Shown here one piece after another: positions 36,928 to 45,684 of a stretch of DNA of 64,000 nt. Position 1 is the stretch's first letter. Each line of letters begins with the position of its first letter. The stretch covers positions 558,001 through 622,000 of the forward strand of contig NZ_JAJKLK010000019.1 in the NCBI RefSeq assembly GCF_020982545.1, read 5' to 3'. Made by a program: the position numbers and the translations under genes. Origin of the DNA: Streptomyces sp. MNU76. Its GTDB lineage: Bacteria > Actinomycetota > Actinomycetes > Streptomycetales > Streptomycetaceae. The notes beneath the pieces are model-generated. The model was not told where the DNA came from and did no database searches. It was given only the letters and a program-made list of their open reading frames with translations.

Positions 36928-37278
36928 ATGCACGCGTACGCCTCCGCGCTCCTGGACGCGGGGGAGAACATCAAGGCGCTCTCCGAGTACCTCGGCCACT
37001 CGGACCCGGGCTTCACGCTGCGGACGTACACGCACCTGCTGCCGTCCAGCGACACCCACACCCGCAAGGCGATAGACGACGCCTTCACCGAGGAAGCCGA
37101 GCAGGGAGGGCACATCAGTGCCCTCGCCAGAGCCAATGTGCCCTGGCCGCCTGAGGGCGCCTCCCGGCACACGATGAGGGTGGAGCCCTTAAAGCTCCAC
37201 CCAATGCCCAAGAAACCCCAAGTCAGGGCCACACCAGGCAATAAGGCTGATGCCCCGCCTCATGCAACCGATGGCTGA
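36928..37278 (+). pseudogene. Tyrosine integrase (ICE/pSAM2-type), C-terminal remnant
   Basis: Only the last part of the catalytic domain remains: HAYASALLDAGENIKALSEYLGHSDPGFTLRTYTHLL, containing the (H/K)xLGH and final tyrosine motifs, then RKAIDDAFTEEAE. The upstream RxxH region is gone; a poor frame from 36832 leads in. The reading frame ends at 37278, inside the 3' end of the opposite core gene (37223-38653). This fits an integrase lying beside its attachment site. Dead gene. Confidence 0.75.
37179..37201. repeat. Inverted repeat GGTGGAGC-N7-GCTCCACC
   Basis: 8-bp perfect arms within the tail of the integrase remnant, 22 bases before the end of the convergent core gene. It could be a terminator for either, or part of a recombination site. 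Confidence 0.45.
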
Positions 37279-38653
37279 AGTCCTGCCACTCGTGCAGCAG
37301 TTGGTAGACGTTGAACGCGTCGCGCGGGCCGCCGCGGTCCGGGACCGTCGACCAGATGAACGCGGCCGCGCCCACCGCCTCCTCGCCGATGCCGCGCAGC
37401 GGGTCGACGACGGTCATGGGGAGCTTCACGACCGCGTAGTCGGGGTGCAGGACGACCAGTTCGAGCGGGGGCACCTTGTGGAGGGGGACGCCTTCGATGC
37501 CGGTCAGCACCATCGCGGCCATCGTCTCCGGCTTGATCTTGGTGAACATGCCGTTCATGCCGAGTTCGTCGCCGCCGAGTTCCTCGGGGCGCATCGAGAT
37601 CGGGACGCGGGCCGCGGTCGCGCCGTCGGGCGCGCCGAAGTATTTGTACGTCACCCCCACCCGACCACCATTCCCGCTCCCCGCCCGGAGCCGGCCCACC
37701 GCGTGGTCCAGGCCGTCCACCCGGTCTGTGCGGTCCGCGCTCTCGATGCGGTCCGTACGGTCCTTGCGGTCCGCGCGGCTCCTGCGTTCCGCACGCGTCC
37801 TGCGATCCACCAGGTCAGGCCGGTCCATCCGGTCCGTCTGATCCATTCCGTCCACACGATTGACACGATCCACATGATCGGCGCGATCCATACGGTCCAT
37901 ACCGTCCATACGGCTGCGCCGCCCGATCCGCTCAGCGCCACCGCCCTGGATCCGGTCGGACCCACCGGGCGGGACCCGGTCGGAGCCATTGGACGGGATC
38001 CGGCCGGAAGCGCCCTCGGCGCGGCCGAGTCCGCCCTCGGACCGGTCGGGTCCCTGCGCGGAGCGGTCGGTTCCGCCCTCGCCCCGGTCGGCACCGGTCG
38101 GAATTCCCCCGGTGCCGGTCTGCCCGGTGCCGGTCGGGGAACGGTCGGCCTCGCCCTGCGCACCGCGTCGGCGACGTGAGCGCGGCGAAGCCGGCGGAGC
38201 CTCCTGCCGCTGGTCCTGCCGCTGGTCCTGCGAACCGCGTGCGTCGCGTGCGTCACGCGCGGCGCGCGGATCGAGTGGGTCGTGTGTGCCGTGTGCACCC
38301 TGCGGACCGTACACGCCCGGCTGCCCCTGCGGTGTGTACGGGGGCTGTGACCCCGGCGACCCCACGGGCGGCGGCGGTACCGAGGGAAGGGGTGGCACGG
38401 GCGGCGCCGGCGGTCCCACCGGCCGGGCCGGCGGACCGCTCTGCGGCCCCGGCGACGACTGCGGGCCCGGCCCGGCCGCCCCGCTCACCTCGCCCGGCGC
38501 GCTGCGGTCGGTCGACCCGCCCCGCTCCTGCCGTGTCTCCGCGGCCTCCTCCGCCTCGCGCCGGTGCCTGCCCCGCCGGGCACGACGAGGACCGAGGTCA
38601 CCGGTCCCCTCGCCCAGTCCGCCACCGCGATGCATATCTCCACCCGAACGCAT
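37223..38653 (-). CDS. Conserved streptomycete protein with DR-rich repeats
   Basis: 476 aa from the ATG at 38653; a second ATG at 38635 follows GGTGGAG and may be the true start. Three parts: residues 1-150, Pro/Gly/Gln-rich and disordered; ~220-320, an imperfect array of DR-containing units (MDRMDRADHVDRVNRVDG and so on); and the last ~140, a folded conserved domain (YKYFGAPDGATAARVP, KIKPETMAAMVLTGIEGVP, AFNVYQLLHEWQDF, ending HQPYCLVWP). Function unknown. It is divergent from hemL and its 3' end abuts the integrase remnant. Confidence 0.75.
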   Translation of the reverse strand: MRSGGDMHRGGGLGEGTGDLGPRRARRGRHRREAEEAAETRQERGGSTDRSAPGEVSGAAGPGPQSSPGPQSGPPARPVGPPAPPVPPLPSVPPPPVGSPGSQPPYTPQGQPGVYGPQGAHGTHDPLDPRAARDARDARGSQDQRQDQRQEAPPASPRSRRRRGAQGEADRSPTGTGQTGTGGIPTGADRGEGGTDRSAQGPDRSEGGLGRAEGASGRIPSNGSDRVPPGGSDRIQGGGAERIGRRSRMDGMDRMDRADHVDRVNRVDGMDQTDRMDRPDLVDRRTRAERRSRADRKDRTDRIESADRTDRVDGLDHAVGRLRAGSGNGGRVGVTYKYFGAPDGATAARVPISMRPEELGGDELGMNGMFTKIKPETMAAMVLTGIEGVPLHKVPPLELVVLHPDYAVVKLPMTVVDPLRGIGEEAVGAAAFIWSTVPDRGGPRDAFNVYQLLHEWQDFSHRLHEAGHQPYCLVWP

Positions 38654-38773
38654 TTCTGGGCCGCGTGACCCCGCCGCGCAACCCGATCATCGTGTCAGTG
38701 ACCTCCCCCGCGACCGCTCGCCGAAACGTGCGCGCAAACACCAGTCGGCAGGATCTTCGGAGCCTCTGACACC

Positions 38774-40093
38774 ATGGCCTGTGTGAGCTATCCGTACGAA
38801 GCCCCAGTTTCGCAGACTCTTTTCGAGCGCGCGGCGGCCGTCACGCCCGGCGGCGTGAACTCTCCCGTGCGCGCCTTCCGCGCCGTGGGCGGTACGCCCC
38901 GGTTCATGGTGTCCGGTACCGGTCCCTATCTCACCGACGCCGACGGTCGGGAGTATGTAGATCTTGTGTGCTCGTGGGGTCCGATGATCCTCGGGCACTC
39001 CCGGCCCGAGGTCGTCGCCGCCGTCCAGGAGGCCGTCGGGCGCGGCACCTCCTTCGGTACGCCCGGCGAGGGCGAGGTCGCGCTGGCAGAGGAGATGGTC
39101 GACCGGGTCGGGCCCCTGGAGCAGGTGCGGCTGGTGTCCAGCGGGACCGAGGCCACCATGTCGGCGATCCGGCTCGCCCGCGGTTTCACCGGCCGTGCCA
39201 AGGTGGTGAAGTTCGCCGGGTGTTACCACGGTCACGTCGACTCGCTGCTCGCCGCCGCCGGGTCCGGCCTCGCCACCTTCGCGCTCCCCGACACCCCGGG
39301 CGTCACCGGTGCCCAGGCCGGCGACACGATCGTGCTGCCCTACAACGACCTCGACGCCGTGCGCGCCGCCTTTGCCGCCCACCCCGGTGAGATCGCCTGT
39401 GTGATCACCGAGGCGTCCCCGGGCAACATGGGCGTCGTCCCGCCGCTGCCGGGCTTCAACCAGGGCCTCAAGGACGTCTGCGCGGAGAACGGCGCGCTGT
39501 ACGTGTCCGACGAGGTGATGACCGGCTTCAGGACCAGCCGGGCCGGGTGGTTCGGCATCGACGGGGTCGTCCCGGACCTGATGACCTTCGGCAAGGTGAT
39601 GGGCGGCGGCTTCCCCGCCGCGGCCTTCGGCGGTCGCGCCGACGTGATGGCCCGCCTCGCGCCCGCCGGGCCCGTCTACCAGGCCGGCACGCTCTCCGGG
39701 AACCCGGTCGCGACGGCCGCCGGGCTCGCCCAGCTGCGGCTGCTGGACGAGGCGGCGTACGACGTCGTCGACGCCGTGTCCCGGCAGATCCAGGGGCTCG
39801 TCACGGACGCGCTCAGCAAGGAGGGCGTCGCGCACACGCTGCAGAACGCCTCCAACATGTTCTCCGTGTTCTTCACGGAGACGCCCGTGCGGAACTACGA
39901 GGAGGCCAAGGCGCAGGAGTCGTACCGCTTCAACGCCTTCTTCCACTCGATGCTGTCGCAGGGCGTCTACTTGCCGCCGTCGTCGTTCGAGTCGTGGTTC
40001 GTGTCGACCGCGCACGACGAGCGGGCGGTTCAGCGGATCGCCGACGCCCTTCCGGCGGCGGCGCGGGCAGCAGCGGAGGCTTCGGCAGCATGA
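38774..40093 (+). CDS. hemL: Glutamate-1-semialdehyde 2,1-aminomutase
   Basis: Converts glutamate-1-semialdehyde to 5-aminolevulinate in tetrapyrrole (heme) synthesis; PLP enzyme, 439 aa. The ATG at 38774 has GGAG 11 bases upstream; a GTG at 38783 is the alternative. Signatures are [46 protein letters not shown] and the cofactor lysine K274 in [11 protein letters not shown]. Its stop overlaps the phosphatase start (ATGA). Sitting close to the cytochrome c maturation genes, it supplies the heme pathway those genes depend on. Confidence 0.95.
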   Translation: MACVSYPYEAPVSQTLFERAAAVTPGGVNSPVRAFRAVGGTPRFMVSGTGPYLTDADGREYVDLVCSWGPMILGHSRPEVVAAVQEAVGRGTSFGTPGEGEVALAEEMVDRVGPLEQVRLVSSGTEATMSAIRLARGFTGRAKVVKFAGCYHGHVDSLLAAAGSGLATFALPDTPGVTGAQAGDTIVLPYNDLDAVRAAFAAHPGEIACVITEASPGNMGVVPPLPGFNQGLKDVCAENGALYVSDEVMTGFRTSRAGWFGIDGVVPDLMTFGKVMGGGFPAAAFGGRADVMARLAPAGPVYQAGTLSGNPVATAAGLAQLRLLDEAAYDVVDAVSRQIQGLVTDALSKEGVAHTLQNASNMFSVFFTETPVRNYEEAKAQESYRFNAFFHSMLSQGVYLPPSSFESWFVSTAHDERAVQRIADALPAAARAAAEASAA

Positions 40094-40764
40094 GTGACAT
40101 CACGGTCGTCCACCTGATGCGGCACGGCGAGGTCGCCAACCCGGAGGGGATCCTTTACGGGCGCCTGGACGGGTACCACCTCTCCGACCTCGGGCGGCGC
40201 ATGGCCGACCGGGTCGCCGAGCACCTGGCGCCCCGGGACATCACGCACGTCGTCGCCTCCCCGCTGGAGCGGGCGCAGGAGACGGCGACGCCGATCGCCA
40301 AGGCGCACGGGCTCGACCTCGCCACCGACGGGCGCCTCATCGAGGCGGACAACGTCTTCCAGGGCAAGACCTTCGGCGTCGGCGACGGCGCGCTGAAGCG
40401 GCCGGAGAACTGGAAGCACCTGGTCAACCCGTTCAAGCCGTCGTGGGGCGAGCCGTACGTCGACCAGGTCGTGCGGATGATGGGGGCCCTCGACGCGGCG
40501 AAGGACGCGGCGCGCGGGCACGAGGCCGTGCTGGTCTCGCACCAGCTGCCGATCTGGATCGTGCGGTCGTACGTCGAGAAGCGGCGGCTGTGGCACGATC
40601 CGCGCCGGCGGCAGTGCACGCTCGCGTCGCTGACCACGTTCACGTACCAGGGCGACAGGATCGTTTCCGTGGGGTACAGCGAGCCGGCGCGGGATCTGGT
40701 GCCGCCGCATCTGCTGGCGGGCGCCAAGCCGGTCAAGGGAAAAGACAAGGCCTTTGGTGCGTGA
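40090..40764 (+). CDS. Histidine phosphatase superfamily protein
   Basis: 224 aa, ATG overlapping hemL's stop. The catalytic motif LMRHGE places the phospho-histidine at 12. The second arginine (SPLERAQET), the late histidine ([10 protein letters not shown]) and a normal fold length are present. Annotated in many genomes as phosphoglycerate mutase-like, but the real substrate is unknown. Coupling to hemL is conserved in Streptomyces as far as I recall. Confidence 0.88.
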   Translation: MSDITVVHLMRHGEVANPEGILYGRLDGYHLSDLGRRMADRVAEHLAPRDITHVVASPLERAQETATPIAKAHGLDLATDGRLIEADNVFQGKTFGVGDGALKRPENWKHLVNPFKPSWGEPYVDQVVRMMGALDAAKDAARGHEAVLVSHQLPIWIVRSYVEKRRLWHDPRRRQCTLASLTTFTYQGDRIVSVGYSEPARDLVPPHLLAGAKPVKGKDKAFGA

Positions 40765-40796
40765 GTGCTCCGCTGAACAGCCGTGTGTGAGGTTGT

Positions 40797-40850
40797 CGGG
40801 GAACTGCGGGTCCGTCGTGGTTGCTCGCGCAGTTCCCCGCGCCCCTAAGG
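40797..40850. terminator. Hairpin built on the GCGCAGTTCCCC element
   Basis: CGGGGAACTGCG (40797-40808) pairs exactly with CGCAGTTCCCCG (40828-40839) over a 19-base loop. The right arm belongs to the dispersed element (40821-40847). It follows the hemL-phosphatase operon, so the repeat probably serves as its terminator. Confidence 0.65.
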
Positions 40851-40955
40851 CGTCTGAGCTTTCCGGAGATCAATAGGAACCGCCGCGTCCTCTCCGCCCT
40901 CTCAGACGGTGTGCTTCACGTGAACTGGTGCGTGAACTGACCCAAGGGGGACGTA

Positions 40956-42224
40956 ATGCGCGAGATTTCGCGGAGGGGGATGCTCGGTGTCGGCGCGGGA
41001 GCGGTCGCCGGACTGGGGCTGACGGGATGCGGTACGGGGTCCGGGGGCAAGCCGACCGAGGCCGGCGGGGCCGGTGACGGCGGCAAGGGCTCGGGGAAGA
41101 AGAAGCCGGGGAAGACGGCGAAGCCACTGGGTGACGGGTCGACCTCGTACACCGGCAAGCAGCCGAACCAGCCGGGCAAGCCGCGGCCGCTGGCGCCCGG
41201 CGAGACGCCGCCGCAGTTCGTGGTGTTCTCCTGGGACGGGGCCGGAGACGTCGGGAACGGGCTTTTCGAGCGGTTCCTGAAAGCCGGGCGGGACCACGAC
41301 GCCCATATGACGTTCTTCCTCTCCGGGATCTATGTCCTGCCGGAATCGAAGAAGCGTCTCTACCTTCCGCCGAACAACGCGCCCGGCGCCTCCGACATCG
41401 GTTATCTGACGGACGAGCACATCAAGTCGACGCTGGGACACCTGCGTACGGCGTGGCTCGACGGGCACGAGATAGGCACCCATTTCAACGGCCATTTCTG
41501 CGGCGGCAGCGGCTCGGTCGGCAACTGGACGCCGAAGCAGTGGCGCAGCGAGATCGAGCAGGCGAAGTCCTTCGTCAAGGAGTGGCGGACCAACAGCGGC
41601 TGGACGGACGTCGAGCCCCTGCCGTTCGACTACGACAAGGAGCTGGTCGGCGGCCGGACGCCGTGTCTGCTGGGGCAGGAGAACCTGCTGCCCACCGCGC
41701 GCGAGCTGGGCTGGCGCTACGACTCCTCCTCGCCCGGCGGCCTCCAGGTCTGGCCGAAGAAGAAGCAGGGTCTGTGGGACCTGCCCCTGCAGTCCGTGCC
41801 GTTCCCCGGGCGGAGCTTCGAGGTGCTCTCCATGGACTACAACATCATGTACAACCAGTCCCAGAACTCCACCCAGGCCCCACCCGCCAACTACCCGGCC
41901 TACCGCACCCAGGCCACCGGCGCGTACGTCGCCGGGTTCCAGCGGGCGTACGAGACGAACCGGGCGCCACTGTTCATAGGGAACCACTTCGAGGAGTGGA
42001 ACGGCGGGGTCTACATGGACGCCGTCGAGGAGGCCCTCAAGCACATCGCGCGGGCCAAGGAGAAGGCCAAGGACGGCGAGATACGGATCGTGTCCTTCCG
42101 GCAGTTCGTGGACTGGATGGACGCGCAGACCCCGGACGTCCTCGCCAAGCTCCAGACCCTCGGCGTGGGGCAGGAGCCGACCGGTGGGTGGAAGGAGTTC
42201 CTGGGAGCCGGTTCGACAGCCTGA
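40956..42224 (+). CDS. Tat-exported lipoprotein, polysaccharide-deacetylase-like
   Basis: 422 aa from the ATG at 40956 (AAGGGGGA upstream). SRRGMLGVGAGAVAGLGLTGC is a twin-arginine signal with a lipobox (C25). A Gly/Lys-rich linker to ~residue 85 precedes a NodB-like barrel: FVVFSWDGAG, MTFFLSGIY, EIGTHFNGHFCGG, LPFDYDKELVGGRTPCLLGQENLL and FIGNHFEEWNGG. The canonical TFDD motif is replaced by SWDG, so catalytic activity as a deacetylase is uncertain. Probably acts on the outer face of the membrane. Confidence 0.72.
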   Translation: MREISRRGMLGVGAGAVAGLGLTGCGTGSGGKPTEAGGAGDGGKGSGKKKPGKTAKPLGDGSTSYTGKQPNQPGKPRPLAPGETPPQFVVFSWDGAGDVGNGLFERFLKAGRDHDAHMTFFLSGIYVLPESKKRLYLPPNNAPGASDIGYLTDEHIKSTLGHLRTAWLDGHEIGTHFNGHFCGGSGSVGNWTPKQWRSEIEQAKSFVKEWRTNSGWTDVEPLPFDYDKELVGGRTPCLLGQENLLPTARELGWRYDSSSPGGLQVWPKKKQGLWDLPLQSVPFPGRSFEVLSMDYNIMYNQSQNSTQAPPANYPAYRTQATGAYVAGFQRAYETNRAPLFIGNHFEEWNGGVYMDAVEEALKHIARAKEKAKDGEIRIVSFRQFVDWMDAQTPDVLAKLQTLGVGQEPTGGWKEFLGAGSTA

Positions 42225-42289
42225 CCTGCGGAGAAGGGGGCCGTCGACCCCGCCGTAAGCCCCCGAAACGGGCATGCGAAACTTTTCAC

Positions 42290-42889
42290 ATGAGTGTCCG
42301 TACGAGCCGCAGTCGTGCCGCTTTGCTCTCAGCCGGGGCCGCCGCCCTGGCGCTGACGCTGTCCGCCTGCGCGGGCGGGGGCATCGAGGGCGGTGGCGGT
42401 CAGACCGGCTTCATCACCGGATCCGACGGGATCGCCACGGTGAAGAAGGGGGACCGGGACACCGCGCCCGACCTCTCCGGGAAGACCATCGACGGCAAGC
42501 AGCTCGACCTCTCCGCCTACCAGGGCAAGATCATCGTCCTGAACGTGTGGGGCTCCTGGTGCGCGCCCTGCCGCGCCGAGGCCCCCAACCTGGCCAAGGT
42601 CTCCGAGGACCTCGCGGACCAGGGAGTGCAGTTCGTCGGCATCAACACCCGCGACACCAGCACCCGGCCCGCGATCGCCTTCGAGAAGCAGTACAAGGTC
42701 GAGTACCCGAGCCTGTACGACCCCACGGGCAAGCTGCTGCTGCGCTTCGAGAAGGGCTCGCTCAACCCGCAGCTGATCCCCTCCACCCTGGTCGTCGACC
42801 GGGAGGGAAAGCTCGCGGCGCGCACCCAGCAGGCGCTGAGCGAGGAGAAGCTGCGCAAGATGCTCGACCCGATCCTCGCGGAGAAGTGA
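42290..42889 (+). CDS. resA: ResA/TlpA-like thiol-disulfide lipoprotein
   Basis: Membrane-anchored thioredoxin that keeps apocytochrome c cysteines reduced for heme attachment. 199 aa from the ATG at 42290. Signal with lipobox LSAC (C27), AhpC/TSA-like fold, active site WGSWCAPC with C91 and C94, then the GINTRDT insertion and SLYDPTGKLLLRF. First gene of the system II cluster resA-ccdA-resB-ccsB, one base before ccdA. Confidence 0.9.
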   Translation: MSVRTSRSRAALLSAGAAALALTLSACAGGGIEGGGGQTGFITGSDGIATVKKGDRDTAPDLSGKTIDGKQLDLSAYQGKIIVLNVWGSWCAPCRAEAPNLAKVSEDLADQGVQFVGINTRDTSTRPAIAFEKQYKVEYPSLYDPTGKLLLRFEKGSLNPQLIPSTLVVDREGKLAARTQQALSEEKLRKMLDPILAEK

Positions 42890-42890
42890 C

Positions 42891-43673
42891 GTGATGGTGT
42901 CGGGAACGGCCGCGCTCACCACGACCGCCGCCGAGCTGAACGAGACCGTCTTCAACGGGGCCCTGCTGCTGGCCCTGCCGATCGCCGTCCTCGGCGGACT
43001 CGTCTCCTTCTTCTCCCCCTGTGTCCTGCCACTGGTGCCCGGCTATCTGTCGTACGTCACCGGAGTCGGCGGCACCGACCTGGTCGACGCCCGCCGCGGC
43101 CGGATGGTGGCCGGGGCCGGGCTGTTCGTGCTCGGGTTCACCATCGTGTTCGTCTCCAGCGGCGCGCTCTTCGGCTACTTCGGCCGGACCCTGCTGGAGC
43201 ACCAGGACGTGCTCACCAAGGTGCTCGGCGCGCTGATGATCGCCATGGGCCTGTTCTTCATGGGGCTGATGCCCTGGTTCACCCAGCGCGAGTTCCGCTT
43301 CCACACCAAGCCGGCCACCGGGCTCGTGGGCGCCCCGATACTGGGCGCGCTCTTCGGCATCGGCTGGGTGCCCTGCATCGGCCCGACCCTCGCCTCGGTC
43401 AACGCGCTCGCCCTCGAACAGGCCAGCGCCGGGCGGGGAGCGCTGCTGATGGTGGCGTACTGTCTGGGGCTGGGCCTGCCCTTCGTGCTCGCCGCGGTGG
43501 CCTTCCGTAAGGCGCTCGGCGCCTTCGCCTGGGTCAAGCGGCACTACGCGTGGGTGCTGCGCATCGGCGGCGGCATGATGATCACGATCGGACTGCTCAT
43601 GCTGACCGGCGCCTGGGACCGCATCATTCAGGAGATGCAGGTCTGGTCCTCCGGTTTCACCCCTGGGATCTGA
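42891..43673 (+). CDS. ccdA: CcdA-type cytochrome c biogenesis membrane protein
   Basis: Six-span thiol-disulfide shuttle passing electrons from cytoplasmic thioredoxin to ResA. 260 aa from the GTG at 42891 (GGAG seven bases upstream; ATG at 42894 is the alternative). The conserved cysteines are in FFSPCVLPLVPGYLSY and GWVPCIGPTLASV. Hydrophobic spans are evenly spaced, ending ITIGLLMLTGAW. One base after resA, four before resB. Confidence 0.92.
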   Translation: MMVSGTAALTTTAAELNETVFNGALLLALPIAVLGGLVSFFSPCVLPLVPGYLSYVTGVGGTDLVDARRGRMVAGAGLFVLGFTIVFVSSGALFGYFGRTLLEHQDVLTKVLGALMIAMGLFFMGLMPWFTQREFRFHTKPATGLVGAPILGALFGIGWVPCIGPTLASVNALALEQASAGRGALLMVAYCLGLGLPFVLAAVAFRKALGAFAWVKRHYAWVLRIGGGMMITIGLLMLTGAWDRIIQEMQVWSSGFTPGI

Positions 43674-43677
43674 GCCA

Positions 43678-45684
43678 ATGACGACGACCGACTCCGGCCG
43701 CGAGGCCTCCGGCGAGCGGAAGAACAGCACCGAGCACACCGGCGACGGCGACGGCGAGGACCGTCCGGCCGGCGCGGCCCGGTCCACGGACCGGGCCCGG
43801 CCGTCCGGGAAACGCGGTTCCACCGCCGCCGACCGGCCCGCCGCTTCGGCCTCCGCCACCGGTCGTGCCTCCGCGTCCCCCGACGACAACGAGCTCGGAG
43901 CCGCCGGCTCGCAGCTGTCCACCGCTCCGCAGGAGGACGCGCCGAACCTGCCCGCGCTGGGGGCGATCGGGTGGGCCCGCTGGTTCTGGCGGCAGCTGAC
44001 CTCGATGCGGGTCGCGCTGATCCTGCTGTTCATGCTGACGCTCGCGGCGATCCCCGGCTCGCTGATCCCGCAGTCGGGACAGGACGAGACCCGGGTCGCC
44101 GACTTCATGGAGCGGCACGACACCCTGGGACCGATCTACGAGAAGCTCGGGCTGTTCCACGTCTACAGCTCGGTGTGGTTCTCGGCGATCTACATCCTGC
44201 TGTTCATCTCGCTCATCGGCTGCATCGTGCCCCGCACCTGGCAGTTCGTGGGCCAGCTGCGCGGCCGCCCGCCGGGCGCGCCCAGGCGGCTGACCCGGCT
44301 GCCGGCCTACGCCACCTGGCGCACCGAGGCGACGCCCGAGCAGGTGCGCGAGGCCGCGCTGAGGGCGCTGAAGAAGCGCCGGTTCCGCGCGCACCTCGCC
44401 GGGGACGCGGTCGCCGCGGAGAAGGGCTATCTGCGGGAGGCGGGCAACCTCGCCTTCCACATCGCCCTGATCGTGATGCTCGTCGCCTTCGCCTGGGGCC
44501 AGCTCTACCGCTCCGAGGGCAACAAGCTGATCGTCGAGGGCGACGGCTTCGCCAACACCCTCACCCAGTACGACGACTTCAAGTCCGGCAGCCTCTTCAC
44601 CGCCGAGGACCTCAACCCCTTCAGCTTCGACCTCAAGAACTTCCGGGGCACCTACGAGGTGAGCGGGCCGAACAAGGGCACCCCCCGGATCTACGAGGCG
44701 TACATCGACTACGCGGTCGGCGCGGACGGCAAGGAGAAGTCGACCAAGATCGAGGTCAACAAGCCGCTGGAGATCGGCGACTCCAAGGTCTACCTGGTCA
44801 GCCACGGATACGCCCCCGTGATCACCGTGCGGGACGGCAAGGGCGAGGTCGTCTTCAGCGACGCCGCGCCGCTGCTGCCGCTGGACTCCAACGTGACCTC
44901 CTCCGGCGCGATCAAGGTCATGGACGGCTACACCAACGCCCAGGGCAAGCGGGAACAGCTCGGCTTCCAGGCGTTCTTCCTGCCGACGTACGGCGGCGAG
45001 AACACGGCCGTGCTCTCGCAGTTCCCCGCGCTGCTGAACCCCGTGCTCAACCTGGAGCCCTACCACGGTGACCTCGGGGTCGACTCGGGTGTGCCGCAGA
45101 GCGTGTACCGCCTGGAGAAGCGGAAGCTGAAGGCGTACGAGGACGACAAGGGCGCGCAGGTGCGGGAGAACCTGAAGGTCGGCGAGACCATGACGCTGCC
45201 CGGGGGGAACGGCACGGTCACCTTCGACGGGGTGAAGGAGTGGGCCGGCTTCCAGGTCACCCAGCAGCCCGGCAGCGGGTGGGCCCTCGCCGGAGCGATC
45301 GCCGCCATTCTCGGCCTTGCCGCGTCCCTCTTCGTGCAGCGCCGCCGGGTGTGGGTGCGGGCGGTGGCCGGGGCCGACGGGGTCACGGTCGTGGAGATGG
45401 CGGGGCTCGGGCGCAGTGAGTCGGCGAAGGTGCCGGAGGAGTTGGGTGACTTGGCCGGGCTTGTGCACGACGAGGCTCCTACTGTCGCTGAGCTTGGTCC
45501 CGATGGTGAGCCGCCTGCTGGTGCCGAGGCCGACGGCGGTGACGCTGACCGGCGCTCGCCGGGTGCCGCTGCGCCCACCCGTGCCGCCCCAGCGGCACGA
45601 TTGCCCGCAGCAAAGACGGACCTGAAGACCTCCACCTCTACCCCCAACCCCCCAGCCGTGCCGTCCGAAGGGGCCGAGCAGTGA
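43678..45684 (+). CDS. resB: ResB cytochrome c synthase subunit
   Basis: Membrane component of the system II heme-handling synthase. 668 aa from the ATG at 43678. An N-terminal ~95-residue disordered stretch precedes the first span (RVALILLFMLTLAAIPGSLIPQ), two more (VWFSAIYILLFISLIGCIVP; LAFHIALIVMLVAFAWGQLY), a ~270-residue extracytoplasmic domain and a last span (ALAGAIAAILGLAASLFVQ). The C-terminal ~80 residues are Ala/Pro/Glu-rich and include the 50-base dispersed repeat. Overlaps ccsB by four bases. Confidence 0.92.
   Translation: MTTTDSGREASGERKNSTEHTGDGDGEDRPAGAARSTDRARPSGKRGSTAADRPAASASATGRASASPDDNELGAAGSQLSTAPQEDAPNLPALGAIGWARWFWRQLTSMRVALILLFMLTLAAIPGSLIPQSGQDETRVADFMERHDTLGPIYEKLGLFHVYSSVWFSAIYILLFISLIGCIVPRTWQFVGQLRGRPPGAPRRLTRLPAYATWRTEATPEQVREAALRALKKRRFRAHLAGDAVAAEKGYLREAGNLAFHIALIVMLVAFAWGQLYRSEGNKLIVEGDGFANTLTQYDDFKSGSLFTAEDLNPFSFDLKNFRGTYEVSGPNKGTPRIYEAYIDYAVGADGKEKSTKIEVNKPLEIGDSKVYLVSHGYAPVITVRDGKGEVVFSDAAPLLPLDSNVTSSGAIKVMDGYTNAQGKREQLGFQAFFLPTYGGENTAVLSQFPALLNPVLNLEPYHGDLGVDSGVPQSVYRLEKRKLKAYEDDKGAQVRENLKVGETMTLPGGNGTVTFDGVKEWAGFQVTQQPGSGWALAGAIAAILGLAASLFVQRRRVWVRAVAGADGVTVVEMAGLGRSESAKVPEELGDLAGLVHDEAPTVAELGPDGEPPAGAEADGGDADRRSPGAAAPTRAAPAARLPAAKTDLKTSTSTPNPPAVPSEGAEQ
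45562..45611. repeat. 50-base dispersed repeat, copy 2 (inside resB)
   Basis: Matches 3722-3771 at 49 of 50 bases. Read as APTRAAPAARLPA in the disordered ResB tail. Confidence 0.85.

Noticed and set aside
37150-37300. tRNA gene as integration target
   Set aside because: No cloverleaf-forming sequence or CCA-like end was found; the integrase tail abuts a protein gene instead.
37690-37960. CRISPR-like direct repeats
   Set aside because: Units are short, degenerate, have no spacers of constant length, and keep codon phase inside a long conserved reading frame.
43657-45468. 603-codon open frame antisense to resB
   Set aside because: Same cause; opposite a complete, well-recognised resB.
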